Positions 1-9,032 are shown, counted from the first letter of the stretch. The stretch: 64,000 nt of DNA from an uncultured Bacteroidia bacterium (GCA_903923905.1 CAIXZH010000092.1:1-64000); one strand, 5' to 3'. Numbers and translations: made by a program. Notes: generated by a model from the sequence alone, not told the origin.

Positions 1-74
1 CCCGTTAAAGATTGACCGCTCATCAGCTGCTGAAGAGCTTTGTCTCGCATCGACTTAAATTCTTCTGATTCCAT
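1..74 (-). CDS. Transposase N-terminus, IS256-type (partial, cut by window edge)
   Basis: An ATG on the minus strand at 74 opens a frame that stays open to the window edge (24 complete codons). It reads MESEEFKSMRDKALQQLM and then a GQSLTG-like segment. The run of charged residues followed by KAL-QL-SG-SLTG resembles the N-terminus of IS256-family (mutator-type DDE) transposases, where the motif precedes a GKDGAFAPLLK block; that block would lie outside the window. Only the start is visible, so the family call rests on a short stretch. A candidate element end lies just upstream (about 121-142), which supports a mobile element. It could instead be another small charged protein. Confidence 0.5.
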   Translation of the reverse strand, partial: MESEEFKSMRDKALQQLMSGQSLT

Positions 75-120
75 AACTCTTGTTGTCTAAAGTTCAATAA
101 TAATAAAATTTTGCTTTAGA

Positions 121-142
121 CAGAGTTCATTTTACAGTCTCG
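121..142 (-). repeat. Candidate outer end (terminal inverted repeat) of the IS element
   Basis: Read on the minus strand, GAGACTGTAAAATGAACTCT starts at 142, about 47 bases before the transposase start. IS256-family ends are about 20-30 bp and usually sit this close to the gene. The matching right end is outside the window, so the repeat is not proven. If 142 is the true end, bases 143-150 (GGCTAAAA) would be one copy of the 8-bp target duplication. Confidence 0.35.
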
Positions 143-206
143 GCTAAAAAAGTATCAAACTGATTTGTAAAGATTTCAATTTTGTTTTAGTCTCTCCTCA
201 AATTAT

Positions 207-2801
207 TTATACATATTTTTGTATTAATGCAAATAAGTTGTATTTGTCAAGTGGCTTCACCAGATAATCATTACATCCGGCTTCTAATGCCTTTTCACGA
301 TCGCCGGATAGTCCAAAGGCCGTTTGAGCAATAATGATGATATTCTTGTTAAATTGTCTTATTTGTCTTGTTGCTTCATATCCATCCATTTCAGGCATTT
401 GAATATCCATCAGGATTATATCAATGTCCGGATTCTTTACTACGGTTTCAACAGCCTCAATTCCAGTTCGTACATTGAGTAATTCCCTGCTATTTTTTTT
501 CAATAATTGGCAAATCAGCATTTCAGAGGTGTAATCATCTTCGGCTATTAATATCTTCAATTTTAAATCTGGACTATCAAAAGAATAAGGATTGGGTAAA
601 TTTTGCTGTGCGACTTTATTACCCTCCGGAGTAATATAGGGAAGTGTGAAATAGAATATTGAACCTTGACCTGGCTCACTCTCTACCCAGATTTTCCCAC
701 CTAACATTTCAACATATTTTTTAGTGATGGCTAATCCTAATCCTGCTCCCTGATAGGCTCTCTTATTGCCTGAATCTGCCTGGATAAATCGCTCGAATAT
801 AGCTTCCTGCCTGTCAAGTGGAATTCCTATTCCCTGGTCTTTAACAAAAAACTCCAGTTCACCTTTTTCACCCATAGGATGGAAAATATATCCAAATTCA
901 ATTGTCCCGGAATCACTGTATTTTATCGCATTTTTTACCAGATTGGTGAGTATTGCAAAGATTTTTTCCCGGTCTGTTTTGATTACTGATTCTTTTGACA
1001 ATAACCCATTGTTAAGGAAAAGTTGCATCCTTTTTTGTTCAATCTCTGGTTTAAAAAAAGTATAAATATATTCGATCTGTTCATTGATATTGGACTCCGA
1101 AATATTTACGGTCATCTGACCCGATTCAATTTTTGAAATATCAACAATATCATTGATGATACTGAGCATTCGCTTTCCACTTAGTTCAATAAGACTGATA
1201 TACTCCTCCTGTTCTTCACATGATAACATTGGTTCTTTCAATAAATCAGCAAATCCAAGAATTCCATTCATTGGAGTACGGATTTCATGACTCATATTAG
1301 CCAGGAAGGCTGATTTCAGACGGTCATTTTCCTCCGCCTTTTCTTTGGCCTTCTTTAATTCAATTTCAGTATGTTTTATTTCGGTGATGTCACGTCCGAT
1401 TCCCAATAGACCAATTATCTGATGATTTGCTCCTTTCAAAGGTATTTTGGAGGTGAGCAACCATCGTTTTTCCTGGTTCTCATCAAATAAAAATTCTTCG
1501 CGATTTAATACGGGTAAGCCTGACAATAAAACCGTTTGGTCATCAACAAAAAAATTTTCAGCTAACTCGTTGGGAAAAAGATCAAAATCATCTTTGCCAA
1601 TAATTTCAGATTCACTTCTTACTCCTGTGAATCGCATTTCGGTTGAATTAACAAGTGTTTTGCGGCAATTCAGGTCTTTAATGTAAATCGAATCAGGAAT
1701 ATTATCAATCACTGTACGGAGCAGAAGCTGTTCATTCTTTATTGCCATTTCGGCCTCTTTACGCTCCGTAATATCCTGTATTGTCCCTATTAATGAGATA
1801 ACCTTACCCTCATCATTCGTATTTACTTTACCATAACCATGTACCCATCGTACCACATTCTCGTTTATCCGGTTGATCCGGTATTCCTTATCGAATTTCG
1901 TATGATTTTCAATCACCTCTTTCACCAAATAGTTGTTCATCATCTCTTTGTCATCGGGATGGACAAGATCCAGCCAACCCTTCACACTTCGGTCATAATT
2001 ATCATCGATGCCGAATATGAAATCAAGCGTTTCGGATGATTTCCAATACCCTGAAATAAAATCAGTCTTATACGAACCAATAAGGCCAGCTTTTTGAGAT
2101 TCTTTAAGAAAAAATTCACTTTCTTCTGCCTTCTCTTTAGCCTTAATAAGTTCTAATTCTGCTTTCTTACGTTCGGTTATATCGCGGATTATTGACAAGG
2201 AATATTTTTCATTCTTAACCAGATATTGTCCTACTTTAATTTCAAAGGGAAACGCCTCCCCATCTTTACGCACTCCAATACTTTCATAAAAATCCGGGAC
2301 ATATTCACCCTTAGCTCTTTTTTGTATATTTTGTTCAATTTGCTTTTGTTGTGATGGATGAGTATGTTCCAGAAAATATTTTCCAATGACTTCATTGTTG
2401 TCAGTAACTCCATACAAATTCAGAAAGGCGTTATTCACCATAACTGTATAACCCTCTTTTGAGACACTTAGTGCATCCAGTGAATTGTCAAATATTGCTC
2501 TTAAATTTACCTCATTTTCTTCAGCTTTTTCTTTGGCAATAATTAAATCATCTATAGTTTGTCTGAGCCTGATGGTGTTATTTCTGAATGGAATAAACAC
2601 CAATAAATAGAGAAGGGGAAAAGTCAGGAGAAGAATCAGGAAAGAATCTAAAATTTCTGAGGACCGCGGCTCTAATTGAAACTCACTGATAAAGTAATCC
2701 GACAAAAGGTTAATAATACTGATCCCCAGCATTAAAATTAATAAGGTTCGCACACCCAAATGTTTTTCCTTATTCCAATTAATTTTCGCTAATCTGTTCA
2801 T
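207..2801 (-). CDS. Hybrid sensor histidine kinase, three PAS domains plus receiver
   Basis: Membrane sensor kinase of 864 residues. Two hydrophobic segments (about 17-38 and 50-72) anchor the N-terminus, with little periplasmic sequence between them. A coiled-coil linker rich in KAEE leads into three PAS/PAC modules (about 95-215, 230-350, 355-480), each ending in a DITE-type PAC motif. The HisKA domain carries the H-box NMSHEIRTPMNG with phospho-accepting His505, followed by an ATPase domain with N-box NLVKNAIKYS, G1 DQGIGIP and G2 GAGLGLAI. A C-terminal receiver (about 744-864) has the acceptor Asp799 in LMDIQMPEMDG and a conserved Lys in LVKPLD. There is no output domain, so phosphate probably passes to a separate phosphotransfer or regulator protein. 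The signal is unknown; PAS-only sensing suggests redox or small ligands. It stands alone, next to the IS edge. Confidence 0.95.
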   Translation of the reverse strand: MNRLAKINWNKEKHLGVRTLLILMLGISIINLLSDYFISEFQLEPRSSEILDSFLILLLTFPLLYLLVFIPFRNNTIRLRQTIDDLIIAKEKAEENEVNLRAIFDNSLDALSVSKEGYTVMVNNAFLNLYGVTDNNEVIGKYFLEHTHPSQQKQIEQNIQKRAKGEYVPDFYESIGVRKDGEAFPFEIKVGQYLVKNEKYSLSIIRDITERKKAELELIKAKEKAEESEFFLKESQKAGLIGSYKTDFISGYWKSSETLDFIFGIDDNYDRSVKGWLDLVHPDDKEMMNNYLVKEVIENHTKFDKEYRINRINENVVRWVHGYGKVNTNDEGKVISLIGTIQDITERKEAEMAIKNEQLLLRTVIDNIPDSIYIKDLNCRKTLVNSTEMRFTGVRSESEIIGKDDFDLFPNELAENFFVDDQTVLLSGLPVLNREEFLFDENQEKRWLLTSKIPLKGANHQIIGLLGIGRDITEIKHTEIELKKAKEKAEENDRLKSAFLANMSHEIRTPMNGILGFADLLKEPMLSCEEQEEYISLIELSGKRMLSIINDIVDISKIESGQMTVNISESNINEQIEYIYTFFKPEIEQKRMQLFLNNGLLSKESVIKTDREKIFAILTNLVKNAIKYSDSGTIEFGYIFHPMGEKGELEFFVKDQGIGIPLDRQEAIFERFIQADSGNKRAYQGAGLGLAITKKYVEMLGGKIWVESEPGQGSIFYFTLPYITPEGNKVAQQNLPNPYSFDSPDLKLKILIAEDDYTSEMLICQLLKKNSRELLNVRTGIEAVETVVKNPDIDIILMDIQMPEMDGYEATRQIRQFNKNIIIIAQTAFGLSGDREKALEAGCNDYLVKPLDKYNLFALIQKYV

Positions 2802-2956
2802 CTGTCAAATCTTATCCTGAATATCCAATTATTTAACCAAATTGCCTGAGGCAACTCTCATGCAGACAATGCAATCAGTCTGTTTAAACAGCTTATTTTT
2901 AATCTGGCGACACATCTGATTACAGCTATTTAGGCCTTTGGCAAAACATGGATGTT

Positions 2957-2964
2957 CAAAAATA
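2957..2964 (-). promoter_or_regulatory. Candidate -7 box of the histidine kinase gene
   Basis: On the minus strand the sequence reads TATTTTTG, matching the Bacteroidota -7 consensus TAnnTTTG. It gives a leader of about 150 bases before the kinase start at 2801. No clear -33 TTTG box is visible, so support is modest. Confidence 0.3.
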
Positions 2965-3049
2965 ATAATATAATCCCTTACAGGTCAAAAAAGATAAACT
3001 TAAATTAATGTTGCACAACATAAGTCTGGATAAATTAATAGTGTTGCTC

Positions 3050-3086
3050 GGGTCGGGCGAATGGGTCTGGCGAATTTTATTCGCCA
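3050..3086. repeat. Tandem 13-mer plus hairpin (REP-like element)
   Basis: Two adjacent 13-base units, GGGTCGGGCGAAT (3050-3062) and GGGTCTGGCGAAT (3063-3075), differ at one base. The second unit also forms a perfect 8-bp stem, TGGCGAAT / ATTCGCCA (3068-3075 with 3079-3086), around a three-base loop. It is GC-rich inside an AT-rich 403-bp gap (2802-3204) between divergent genes. No T-run follows, so it is not an obvious terminator. It may be an interspersed palindromic repeat or a regulator site. The rest of the gap holds only the two promoter matches. Confidence 0.6.
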
Positions 3087-3155
3087 AAACATTTCAAATA
3101 AATTATTTTAGATCAGAAGTTCATTAATTCTTAGACGACTTTCGAATGTTTGACT

Positions 3156-3163
3156 AATTTTGA
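3156..3163 (+). promoter_or_regulatory. Candidate -7 box of the acyl-CoA ligase gene
   Basis: TAATTTTG matches the TAnnTTTG consensus and lies 42 bases before the ATG at 3205, giving a short leader of about 35 bases. A -33 element is not obvious. Confidence 0.4.
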
Positions 3164-3204
3164 GTGTTTTACTTTTTTTCTGAAATCAGAATTATTTAGA
3201 ATAT

Positions 3205-4845
3205 ATGGAGCGTGACAAACTGAACAGCATCTATACTCAATGTTTCCGCAAGAATTGGTCGTTACCCGCTTTCACTGATTTTCAGGGATCAACAACGACC
3301 TATGGTGAAGCGGCACAAAAGATCCGACAGATTCATCACTTTTTCCGGGAAAACGGTTTCCGGAAAGGGGATAAAATTGCTATTCTTGGACGTAATTCAT
3401 CCAATTGGGCGATCTCATTCCTGGCAATTTCAGGTTACGGAGGGGTGATCGTTCCCGTGCTACCAGACTTCAATCCGGATGATATCCTGCATATCCTCAA
3501 CCATTCCGAATCGATTTTCCTCTTTGCTGCCGATAATCTTTTCGACAAACTGAACGCTAAAAAGATTCCGGGAATTAATGGGGTGGTGAGTCTAACCGAC
3601 TTTTCACCAATTTCGTTTAATGCTTCTGAAGCAAAAGAACTTTGGGAGAAGTGTTTTACGGTTGAAAATGCAGGGGTCTCTAAGCCCGAAAATTTTGAAT
3701 TGACCGGAAATGAAGGTGATGAGCTGAGTATCATTTCGTATACCAGCGGCACCTCAGGATTTACCAAGGGGGTGATGATTCCTGCCCGAAGTTTACTGTC
3801 GAATATTATCTATGCACAGGATCACATGCCTTTACAGGCCGGGGAGCGGATTGTTTCATTCCTCCCCATGGCCCATGTCTTCGGGTTGCTCTTCGAGTTT
3901 CTGTTCCCGGTATCGGTTGGGTGCCATGTTAGTTTCCTCTCCAAGGCTCCCACTCCGCAGCTGATCATCAAGGCCTTTCAGGAGGTAAAACCAAGACTGA
4001 TCCTTTCGGTGCCACTGGTTATTGAAAAGATATATAAGAAACGGATTCTTCCGGCGCTGGAAAAACCGGTCGTGAAATTCATGCTTAAGATCCCGGGGAT
4101 CCGGCTGATTTTGCACAAAAAAGTCAGGGCTACGCTCATTGAAACTTTTGGAGGTAATTTTCACGAAATCGTGATTGGGGGGGCGCCCCTGAATCATGAA
4201 GTTGAGACCTTCTTCAGGAAAATTAAATTTCCATTTACAATTGGATATGGAATGACCGAATGCGGACCGCTAATTTCTTACGAACCCTGGAACAGTTTCC
4301 GACCCTCTTCGGCAGGAAGACTCGTGGACCGGATGGAGGTATGCATCGATTCGAAAGATCCTTATAGGGAGGTTGGTGAAATACTCGTGAAGGGGCCTAA
4401 CGTTATGCTTGGCTATTATAAAAATGAGAAAGCTACAGCAGATGCCATTGACAGCGAAGGGTGGCTTCATACGGGTGATCTGGGAATAACCGACCGCGAA
4501 GATTTTATCTATATCCGTGGACGATGCAAGAATATGTTGCTTGGACCTTCGGGACAGAATATCTATCCTGAAGAGTTGGAGGCCAAACTTGGCAACTATC
4601 CCTATGTTCTTGAATGCGTGATTACTGAACGCGCGGGCAAATTGATCGCTTTCGTTTTCCCCGACCCGGAGTTGATTGAAGCTGAAATGACCGATCAGGA
4701 GTGGTTAAAAGAGATCATGACAGAGAATTGCAAGCAGGTCAACAAGGAACTCCCCAAATTCGCCCAGCTCAATTCGATTATTTTGGTCGATAAGGAATTT
4801 GAAAAAACGCCCAAGCGCAATATCAAACGGTATCTGTATACCTGA
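3205..4845 (+). CDS. AMP-forming acyl-CoA synthetase / ligase (FadD-like)
   Basis: Member of the ANL adenylate-forming superfamily, 546 residues. It activates a carboxylic acid with ATP to an acyl-adenylate and then probably to the CoA thioester. Visible motifs are the phosphate loop YTSGTSGFTKGV (about residue 177), the A5-type YGMTECGPLIS, the hinge region GWLHTGDLG, and RCKNMLLGPSGQNIYPEELE near the C-terminus, which places the catalytic domain. The hydrophobic, basic insert around residues 270-310 is typical of long-chain fatty acyl ligases of this type, so a medium or long-chain fatty acid is the likeliest substrate. There is no signal peptide, so the protein is cytoplasmic. It converges on the MFS gene with only about 43 bases between stops. 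An acetate-type substrate linked to the neighbouring citrate lyase is possible but less likely on motif grounds. Confidence 0.9.
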   Translation: MERDKLNSIYTQCFRKNWSLPAFTDFQGSTTTYGEAAQKIRQIHHFFRENGFRKGDKIAILGRNSSNWAISFLAISGYGGVIVPVLPDFNPDDILHILNHSESIFLFAADNLFDKLNAKKIPGINGVVSLTDFSPISFNASEAKELWEKCFTVENAGVSKPENFELTGNEGDELSIISYTSGTSGFTKGVMIPARSLLSNIIYAQDHMPLQAGERIVSFLPMAHVFGLLFEFLFPVSVGCHVSFLSKAPTPQLIIKAFQEVKPRLILSVPLVIEKIYKKRILPALEKPVVKFMLKIPGIRLILHKKVRATLIETFGGNFHEIVIGGAPLNHEVETFFRKIKFPFTIGYGMTECGPLISYEPWNSFRPSSAGRLVDRMEVCIDSKDPYREVGEILVKGPNVMLGYYKNEKATADAIDSEGWLHTGDLGITDREDFIYIRGRCKNMLLGPSGQNIYPEELEAKLGNYPYVLECVITERAGKLIAFVFPDPELIEAEMTDQEWLKEIMTENCKQVNKELPKFAQLNSIILVDKEFEKTPKRNIKRYLYT

Positions 4846-4888
4846 AGAATGGCAATAATTTACCATATATGTACTGATTAATAAGATA

Positions 4889-6130
4889 TTAATCCAAAAT
4901 CTTATTGGCAGTTTTAGGATGTAACATGGATAATTGTAACACCAGCGCAGCAACTACAAAAACAGCCAGGAGCGCCATATCCCGGCTTAAATTTCCTTCA
5001 TCTGCAGATTTGCCTAATATGGTGGTAATCAGCGCGCCCGTCGATACACTCCCCATATTCATAAATCCGTATCCGGAGGCCCGATAGCGGGGAGAGACAA
5101 ATTGACAAAGAATCGGCATGGCAGTTACATCGAACATGCCAAAACCAAAGCCAAAGATCAGTGTGCCAAGCCAGATAGTTAAAAAGCTGGTTCCAAATCC
5201 AAATAGCATCACGGAAGGTATGGTTAAAATCAATCCTATGGCGCCCGTGTAAATCGGACCGCGCAGGTTGTACTTAATCCATTTGTCAGATAAAACTGCA
5301 CCTGCCATGACTCCGATCAACCCGGACATTGCGATTGTGATTGTTGACATGGGACCTGCCTTGGCCATATTGATATGAAGATTTTCAGAAAACAGTGTGG
5401 GAAGCCAGTTTTTTGTTGCCCATCCTGCTAACCTTGGCACAGAAAAGTAGAACAGGATAACCCAAAAGGAGAGGTTTTTCAATAATACACCCAATGCTTT
5501 GTAAGCTTCTGAAAATCCTTTCCAAATAGTACGGGAACGATCAGGGTCAAGAATGTATCCTTTTTTTTCTTTCAACAGAAGAATGAGTACAACACTGTAT
5601 ATTAATCCAATTAAACCGAATGCGTGGAAGGTTGTTTGCCAGGAATAATTGACGGAAATGGTAGCTCCGAAACCTCCGAGGGCCTGACCAATATAAATTC
5701 CTGTCAAGTGAATTCCCACAGCCAGGGATCGGTTTTTCCCCTGGTGGTAATCGGCAATAAGGGAAAGTCCAGCCGGAAAATAAAATGCTTCACTCACCCC
5801 CATGAGACCGCGCAAAAAATAAAGTTGATCAAAAGTTTTAGCAAATCCCATTAATAAAGTTACCCCTGACCATACAAAAAGACTTCCAACGATCACCCAT
5901 TTGCGGCTGAGTCGGTCGGCTATAATACCTGATACAGGACTCATCAAGGCATATATCCAAAGAAAAACAGCCATTAACCGCCCAAAATTGGCTGCAGTTT
6001 CCAGTTCCGCAATATCAACCATCATCGATGGTTTCATGGTTGATAGCATTTGCCGATCGAGGTAATTCAGTAGCGCCACAAACCAAAGAAGGCCAACCAC
6101 GACCCAAGGATAAATTTTTTTATATTGCAT
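4889..6130 (-). CDS. MFS transporter, anion:cation symporter type
   Basis: Twelve-helix major facilitator protein of 413 residues with no signal peptide. The N-terminus has the LLNYLDRQ pattern common in the ACS subfamily (organic anion, hexuronate and dicarboxylate carriers), followed by the loop 2-3 motif GIIADRLSRKWVIVGS. It lies 8 bases after citF in the same orientation, so it is probably co-transcribed with the citrate lyase genes. From this position I infer uptake of citrate or a related organic acid. The family alone does not prove the substrate, since ACS members also carry sugar acids. It ends at 4889, tail to tail with the acyl-CoA ligase gene. Confidence 0.85.
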   Translation of the reverse strand: MQYKKIYPWVVVGLLWFVALLNYLDRQMLSTMKPSMMVDIAELETAANFGRLMAVFLWIYALMSPVSGIIADRLSRKWVIVGSLFVWSGVTLLMGFAKTFDQLYFLRGLMGVSEAFYFPAGLSLIADYHQGKNRSLAVGIHLTGIYIGQALGGFGATISVNYSWQTTFHAFGLIGLIYSVVLILLLKEKKGYILDPDRSRTIWKGFSEAYKALGVLLKNLSFWVILFYFSVPRLAGWATKNWLPTLFSENLHINMAKAGPMSTITIAMSGLIGVMAGAVLSDKWIKYNLRGPIYTGAIGLILTIPSVMLFGFGTSFLTIWLGTLIFGFGFGMFDVTAMPILCQFVSPRYRASGYGFMNMGSVSTGALITTILGKSADEGNLSRDMALLAVFVVAALVLQLSMLHPKTANKILD

Positions 6131-6138
6131 ATTTAATC

Positions 6139-7707
6139 TTATTCAGAGGGTTTCACCTGCCAAATCGTGTCAAGGATTGTTCCATCAACCCACTTGACTA
6201 CAGCCACAGGTACATTAGTGAAAATCGGAGAGGCAGGTTTTCCGCAAAATTTTTCAGCCATTTCTTTCAGTTCATGAATTGAAACGATCGGCAAACCGGA
6301 ATTTTTCGTTTTTTCGATTAAGTCTTTTCGCAACGGGTTGATTGCAATTCCTCTTTCGGTGATCACGACATCAATCAGCTCTCCGGGACCACAAACAGTA
6401 GTCACTTCATCCTTAATTACCGGTATCCGGTCTCTGAATAAAGGTACAGTTAGTATGACTGTTTTGGAGAAGAGACAATTCTGCCACCCTCCTATCCCGT
6501 GTAAAAGATGACCATCGGAATGTGTAACGACATTTGCATTAAAGTTTACATCAATCTCAGTGGCTCCAAGTATTACGACATCGACTAACTGGGCAAAATT
6601 CCCCTTACTGTGATAGTTATAACTGGTAAACGGACTAGACCACACGTGATTTTGGTTCTCTCTCATTGATCGCACACCTTCAAGATCAAAAGTCTGTCCA
6701 TCTATAATATAATCGATAAGGCCCTCTTCCAGCATAGACACAAGATACTTATTGCTACCCCCGCGGGCAAATCGTGCTTTGATACCTTGCCTGATCATTA
6801 TCTCTTTGAAATAGACAGACACAGCCAGCGAAATTCCACCGGCTCCGCTTTGAAATGAAAAGCCATCTTTTATAATACGGGCTTCTTCACAAAACCGGGC
6901 TGTAAGTTCAGCAAGGTATAGCCTATCCGGGCTTTTCGTTATTTCAGTGGTACCTGAAATAATTTTCTCCGGAATCCCTATTTTGTCCACTTTAACTACA
7001 AAATCAACATAATTTCCCTGTATCTGCCAGGGAACACACGGGAAAGGAACTAGATTATCGGTTATGACAATTACTTTATCAGCATACTGTGAATCAACAA
7101 GTGCAAAACCCAAGGAACCGCAGGATGCAGGCCCATCAATACCATTGGCATTTCCAAAAAAATCAGCTGTAGGAGAGGCTATGATGGCAATATCAATATG
7201 AACCTCTCCATCCTGAACACTTTGATATCTACCTCCATGAGAGCGAAGGACCCCAAGGCCTTTCATCCTGCCTTCTGAAGTAAACCGCCCAAGTGAGCCA
7301 TTCATACTTCCCTCGATATGATGAATTGTTCCGTCTTCCAAGTATTTAATCAAATAGGAATTGCACTCGAATGAGGCTGAAGGAAACCAGATTAAATCTT
7401 TGAAACCCATCTCTGCAGCAATATCAAAAATCTGATTAGCAATGAGATCTCCATTCCTGAAATGATGATGAGTCGATATAGTCATGCCATTATTCAATCC
7501 GGCATTTACCAGTGATTCCTTTAATGAGCCAACAAGTTTGTTTCCATCTGTTGGGAAACTTGCGCAGGATGCCACAGTTGCGCCATAATTTTGCCCCTTA
7601 GGAATATATTTTCCTACGCCACGAAAGGGAATTGCGGGTTTACCATTGACCTCGCTTGGTACTCTTTTACCCATCGAATTGGTCACCAACTTATCGATTT
7701 TTTTCAT
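6139..7707 (-). CDS. citF: Citrate lyase alpha subunit (citrate:acetyl-ACP transferase)
   Basis: CitF of 522 residues, close to the roughly 510 of enterobacterial CitF. The family transfers the acyl carrier protein from acetyl-ACP to citrate, giving citryl-ACP and acetate. The start MKKIDKLVTNSMGKRVP, the segment STHHHFRNGD, the glycine-rich NGIDGPASCGSLG and the C-terminal VVITERGIAINP are all recognisable CitF features. It lies 33 bases downstream of the CitD-CitE fusion and 8 bases upstream of the MFS carrier, so the three form one operon. The enzyme works in the cytoplasm as part of the citrate lyase complex. The ligase CitC and the prosthetic-group genes citX and citG are not in the window, so they must be elsewhere or the complex is activated differently. 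Confidence 0.93.
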   Translation of the reverse strand: MKKIDKLVTNSMGKRVPSEVNGKPAIPFRGVGKYIPKGQNYGATVASCASFPTDGNKLVGSLKESLVNAGLNNGMTISTHHHFRNGDLIANQIFDIAAEMGFKDLIWFPSASFECNSYLIKYLEDGTIHHIEGSMNGSLGRFTSEGRMKGLGVLRSHGGRYQSVQDGEVHIDIAIIASPTADFFGNANGIDGPASCGSLGFALVDSQYADKVIVITDNLVPFPCVPWQIQGNYVDFVVKVDKIGIPEKIISGTTEITKSPDRLYLAELTARFCEEARIIKDGFSFQSGAGGISLAVSVYFKEIMIRQGIKARFARGGSNKYLVSMLEEGLIDYIIDGQTFDLEGVRSMRENQNHVWSSPFTSYNYHSKGNFAQLVDVVILGATEIDVNFNANVVTHSDGHLLHGIGGWQNCLFSKTVILTVPLFRDRIPVIKDEVTTVCGPGELIDVVITERGIAINPLRKDLIEKTKNSGLPIVSIHELKEMAEKFCGKPASPIFTNVPVAVVKWVDGTILDTIWQVKPSE

Positions 7708-7740
7708 TTTCTGGTCTCTTTAACGCTTTGGTTTCGATGT

Positions 7741-8958
7741 TTACTGAAAGACTCTCCAGTTCTCATCCAGCATTCCTGACTTAACAGCCAGATCAATTGT
7801 CCGTTGGGCTCTCTTAACAACAGGAGCATCAATCATTTTATTTCCAAGTGATACCACTCCATATCCGTTCATTGTAGCCTCTATAAATGCATTCACAACT
7901 AGCTTTGCATTCTTAATTTCCATTTCATTCGGAGCGAAATTATCCTGGATCACTTTAATCTGAAGTGGGTGTATGCAACCCATACCATCAAATCCGAGTG
8001 CTTTTGAACGCAAGACATTTTCCTTAAGCCCTGCCATATCAACAATATCCGAAAATACAGAATCGATAGCCTGAATGCCAGCCGCTTTACATGCATTGAC
8101 AACCTGACAGCGGGCAAAAAAGGATTCAGTACCCTCCATTGTTCTTTGAGTGCCAATATCTGCTGCATAATCCTCCAGTCCAATAGCCATTGCTACAACA
8201 TTTTCGGCAGCCTGAGCAATTTCCAGAGCTTTCAATACACCCATTGCACTTTCGATAATAGGCATTAACCATATTGGATTGGCTAACCCAAACCGTTTTT
8301 GAATAGCATTAATTTTGTCATTGACCAGGTGAACATGAGTTGAACTCTCGCATTTGGGGATCAGAATAAGGTTGACATTATGGGGAATGATAAAGTCGAG
8401 ATCGTCGAGACCCCCTGGCATCTGATTAATTCTCACCATTCGCTCTGCTCCCATAAAATTAAGGGCGTGTAAGGCGTTTCGGACAAGGAAACGCGCTTCA
8501 TATTTTTTATTGATCCCAACGGCATCTTCCAAATCAAGAATAATACCATCTGGAGTATGAATTCCAGCATTTAGCATTAAGCCAGGGGTATTACCGGGAA
8601 GGTATAATCTGGTTATGCGTTGCCTATCCCGGACAGTCTGAAATTGATTTTCCACTATTGTTTCAGGAAGAAATTCCTTATCTGATTCGATTAATTGCCT
8701 TATAGCGGCTTCGATACGACCAGCCATCACGAAGGGAAGTGCACCTTTGTCCTCCACATTCATGATTGCATTTTCTATGCCGAAAAAGTGAAGTACTTCT
8801 TTACAAAGTGACAAGATGGTTTTGCCATAAAGCGCTTTAACTTTGCTGATCAGATCGATTTTAATACCGCCTGAACCGGTCAATTCAAGCGATAAGAAAC
8901 AATCGGAGCGATCTTTTTCACCTTTATTTCCAGCTGAAGCAATTGATTTATTCACCAT
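7741..8958 (-). CDS. citE: Citrate lyase ACP-beta subunit fusion (CitD-CitE)
   Basis: A 405-residue protein, about 110 longer than a normal CitE. Residues about 1-90 match CitD, the gamma/acyl carrier subunit: GIKIDLISKVKALYGKTI and then NVEDKGALPFVMAGRIEAA, which carries the hallmark DKGAL. Residues about 110-405 are CitE of the HpcH/HpaI aldolase fold (RLYLPGNTPGLML, GIILDLEDAVG, CIHPLQIKVI), which cleaves citryl-ACP to oxaloacetate and acetyl-ACP. Normally the two are separate genes. The serine that carries the phosphoribosyl-dephospho-CoA arm in CitD (usually ESSD or ESGD) aligns without gaps to Arg17, with Ser18-Asp19 next to it, so the attachment site is uncertain. I chose the ATG at 8958; a TTG two codons upstream (8964) is also in frame. 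It is the first gene of the citrate operon. Confidence 0.87.
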   Translation of the reverse strand: MVNKSIASAGNKGEKDRSDCFLSLELTGSGGIKIDLISKVKALYGKTILSLCKEVLHFFGIENAIMNVEDKGALPFVMAGRIEAAIRQLIESDKEFLPETIVENQFQTVRDRQRITRLYLPGNTPGLMLNAGIHTPDGIILDLEDAVGINKKYEARFLVRNALHALNFMGAERMVRINQMPGGLDDLDFIIPHNVNLILIPKCESSTHVHLVNDKINAIQKRFGLANPIWLMPIIESAMGVLKALEIAQAAENVVAMAIGLEDYAADIGTQRTMEGTESFFARCQVVNACKAAGIQAIDSVFSDIVDMAGLKENVLRSKALGFDGMGCIHPLQIKVIQDNFAPNEMEIKNAKLVVNAFIEATMNGYGVVSLGNKMIDAPVVKRAQRTIDLAVKSGMLDENWRVFQ

Positions 8959-8981
8959 TCTCAAGGATTTAATTTTCTCAT

Positions 8982-8989
8982 CAAATATA
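8982..8989 (-). promoter_or_regulatory. Candidate -7 box of the citrate lyase operon
   Basis: Minus-strand TATATTTG fits TAnnTTTG exactly and lies 24 bases before the ATG at 8958, giving a very short leader. A CTTG at about 9009-9012 (minus strand) sits about 19 bases further upstream and could serve as the -33 element. Confidence 0.5.
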
Positions 8990-9032
8990 GCTTAAACTCT
9001 AAAAGTCTTCAAGCTAAAAGAAATTCAGAAAA

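Noticed and set aside
4876-4894. 8-bp inverted repeat GATTAATA / TATTAATC at the end of the MFS gene
   Set aside because: All but two of the pairs are A-T, it overlaps the MFS stop, and no T-run follows; too weak to call a terminator.
7591-7779. Short open frame antisense to citF and similar antisense frames throughout the window
   Set aside because: They mirror the codon structure of real genes on the other strand and have no recognisable domains or start context.
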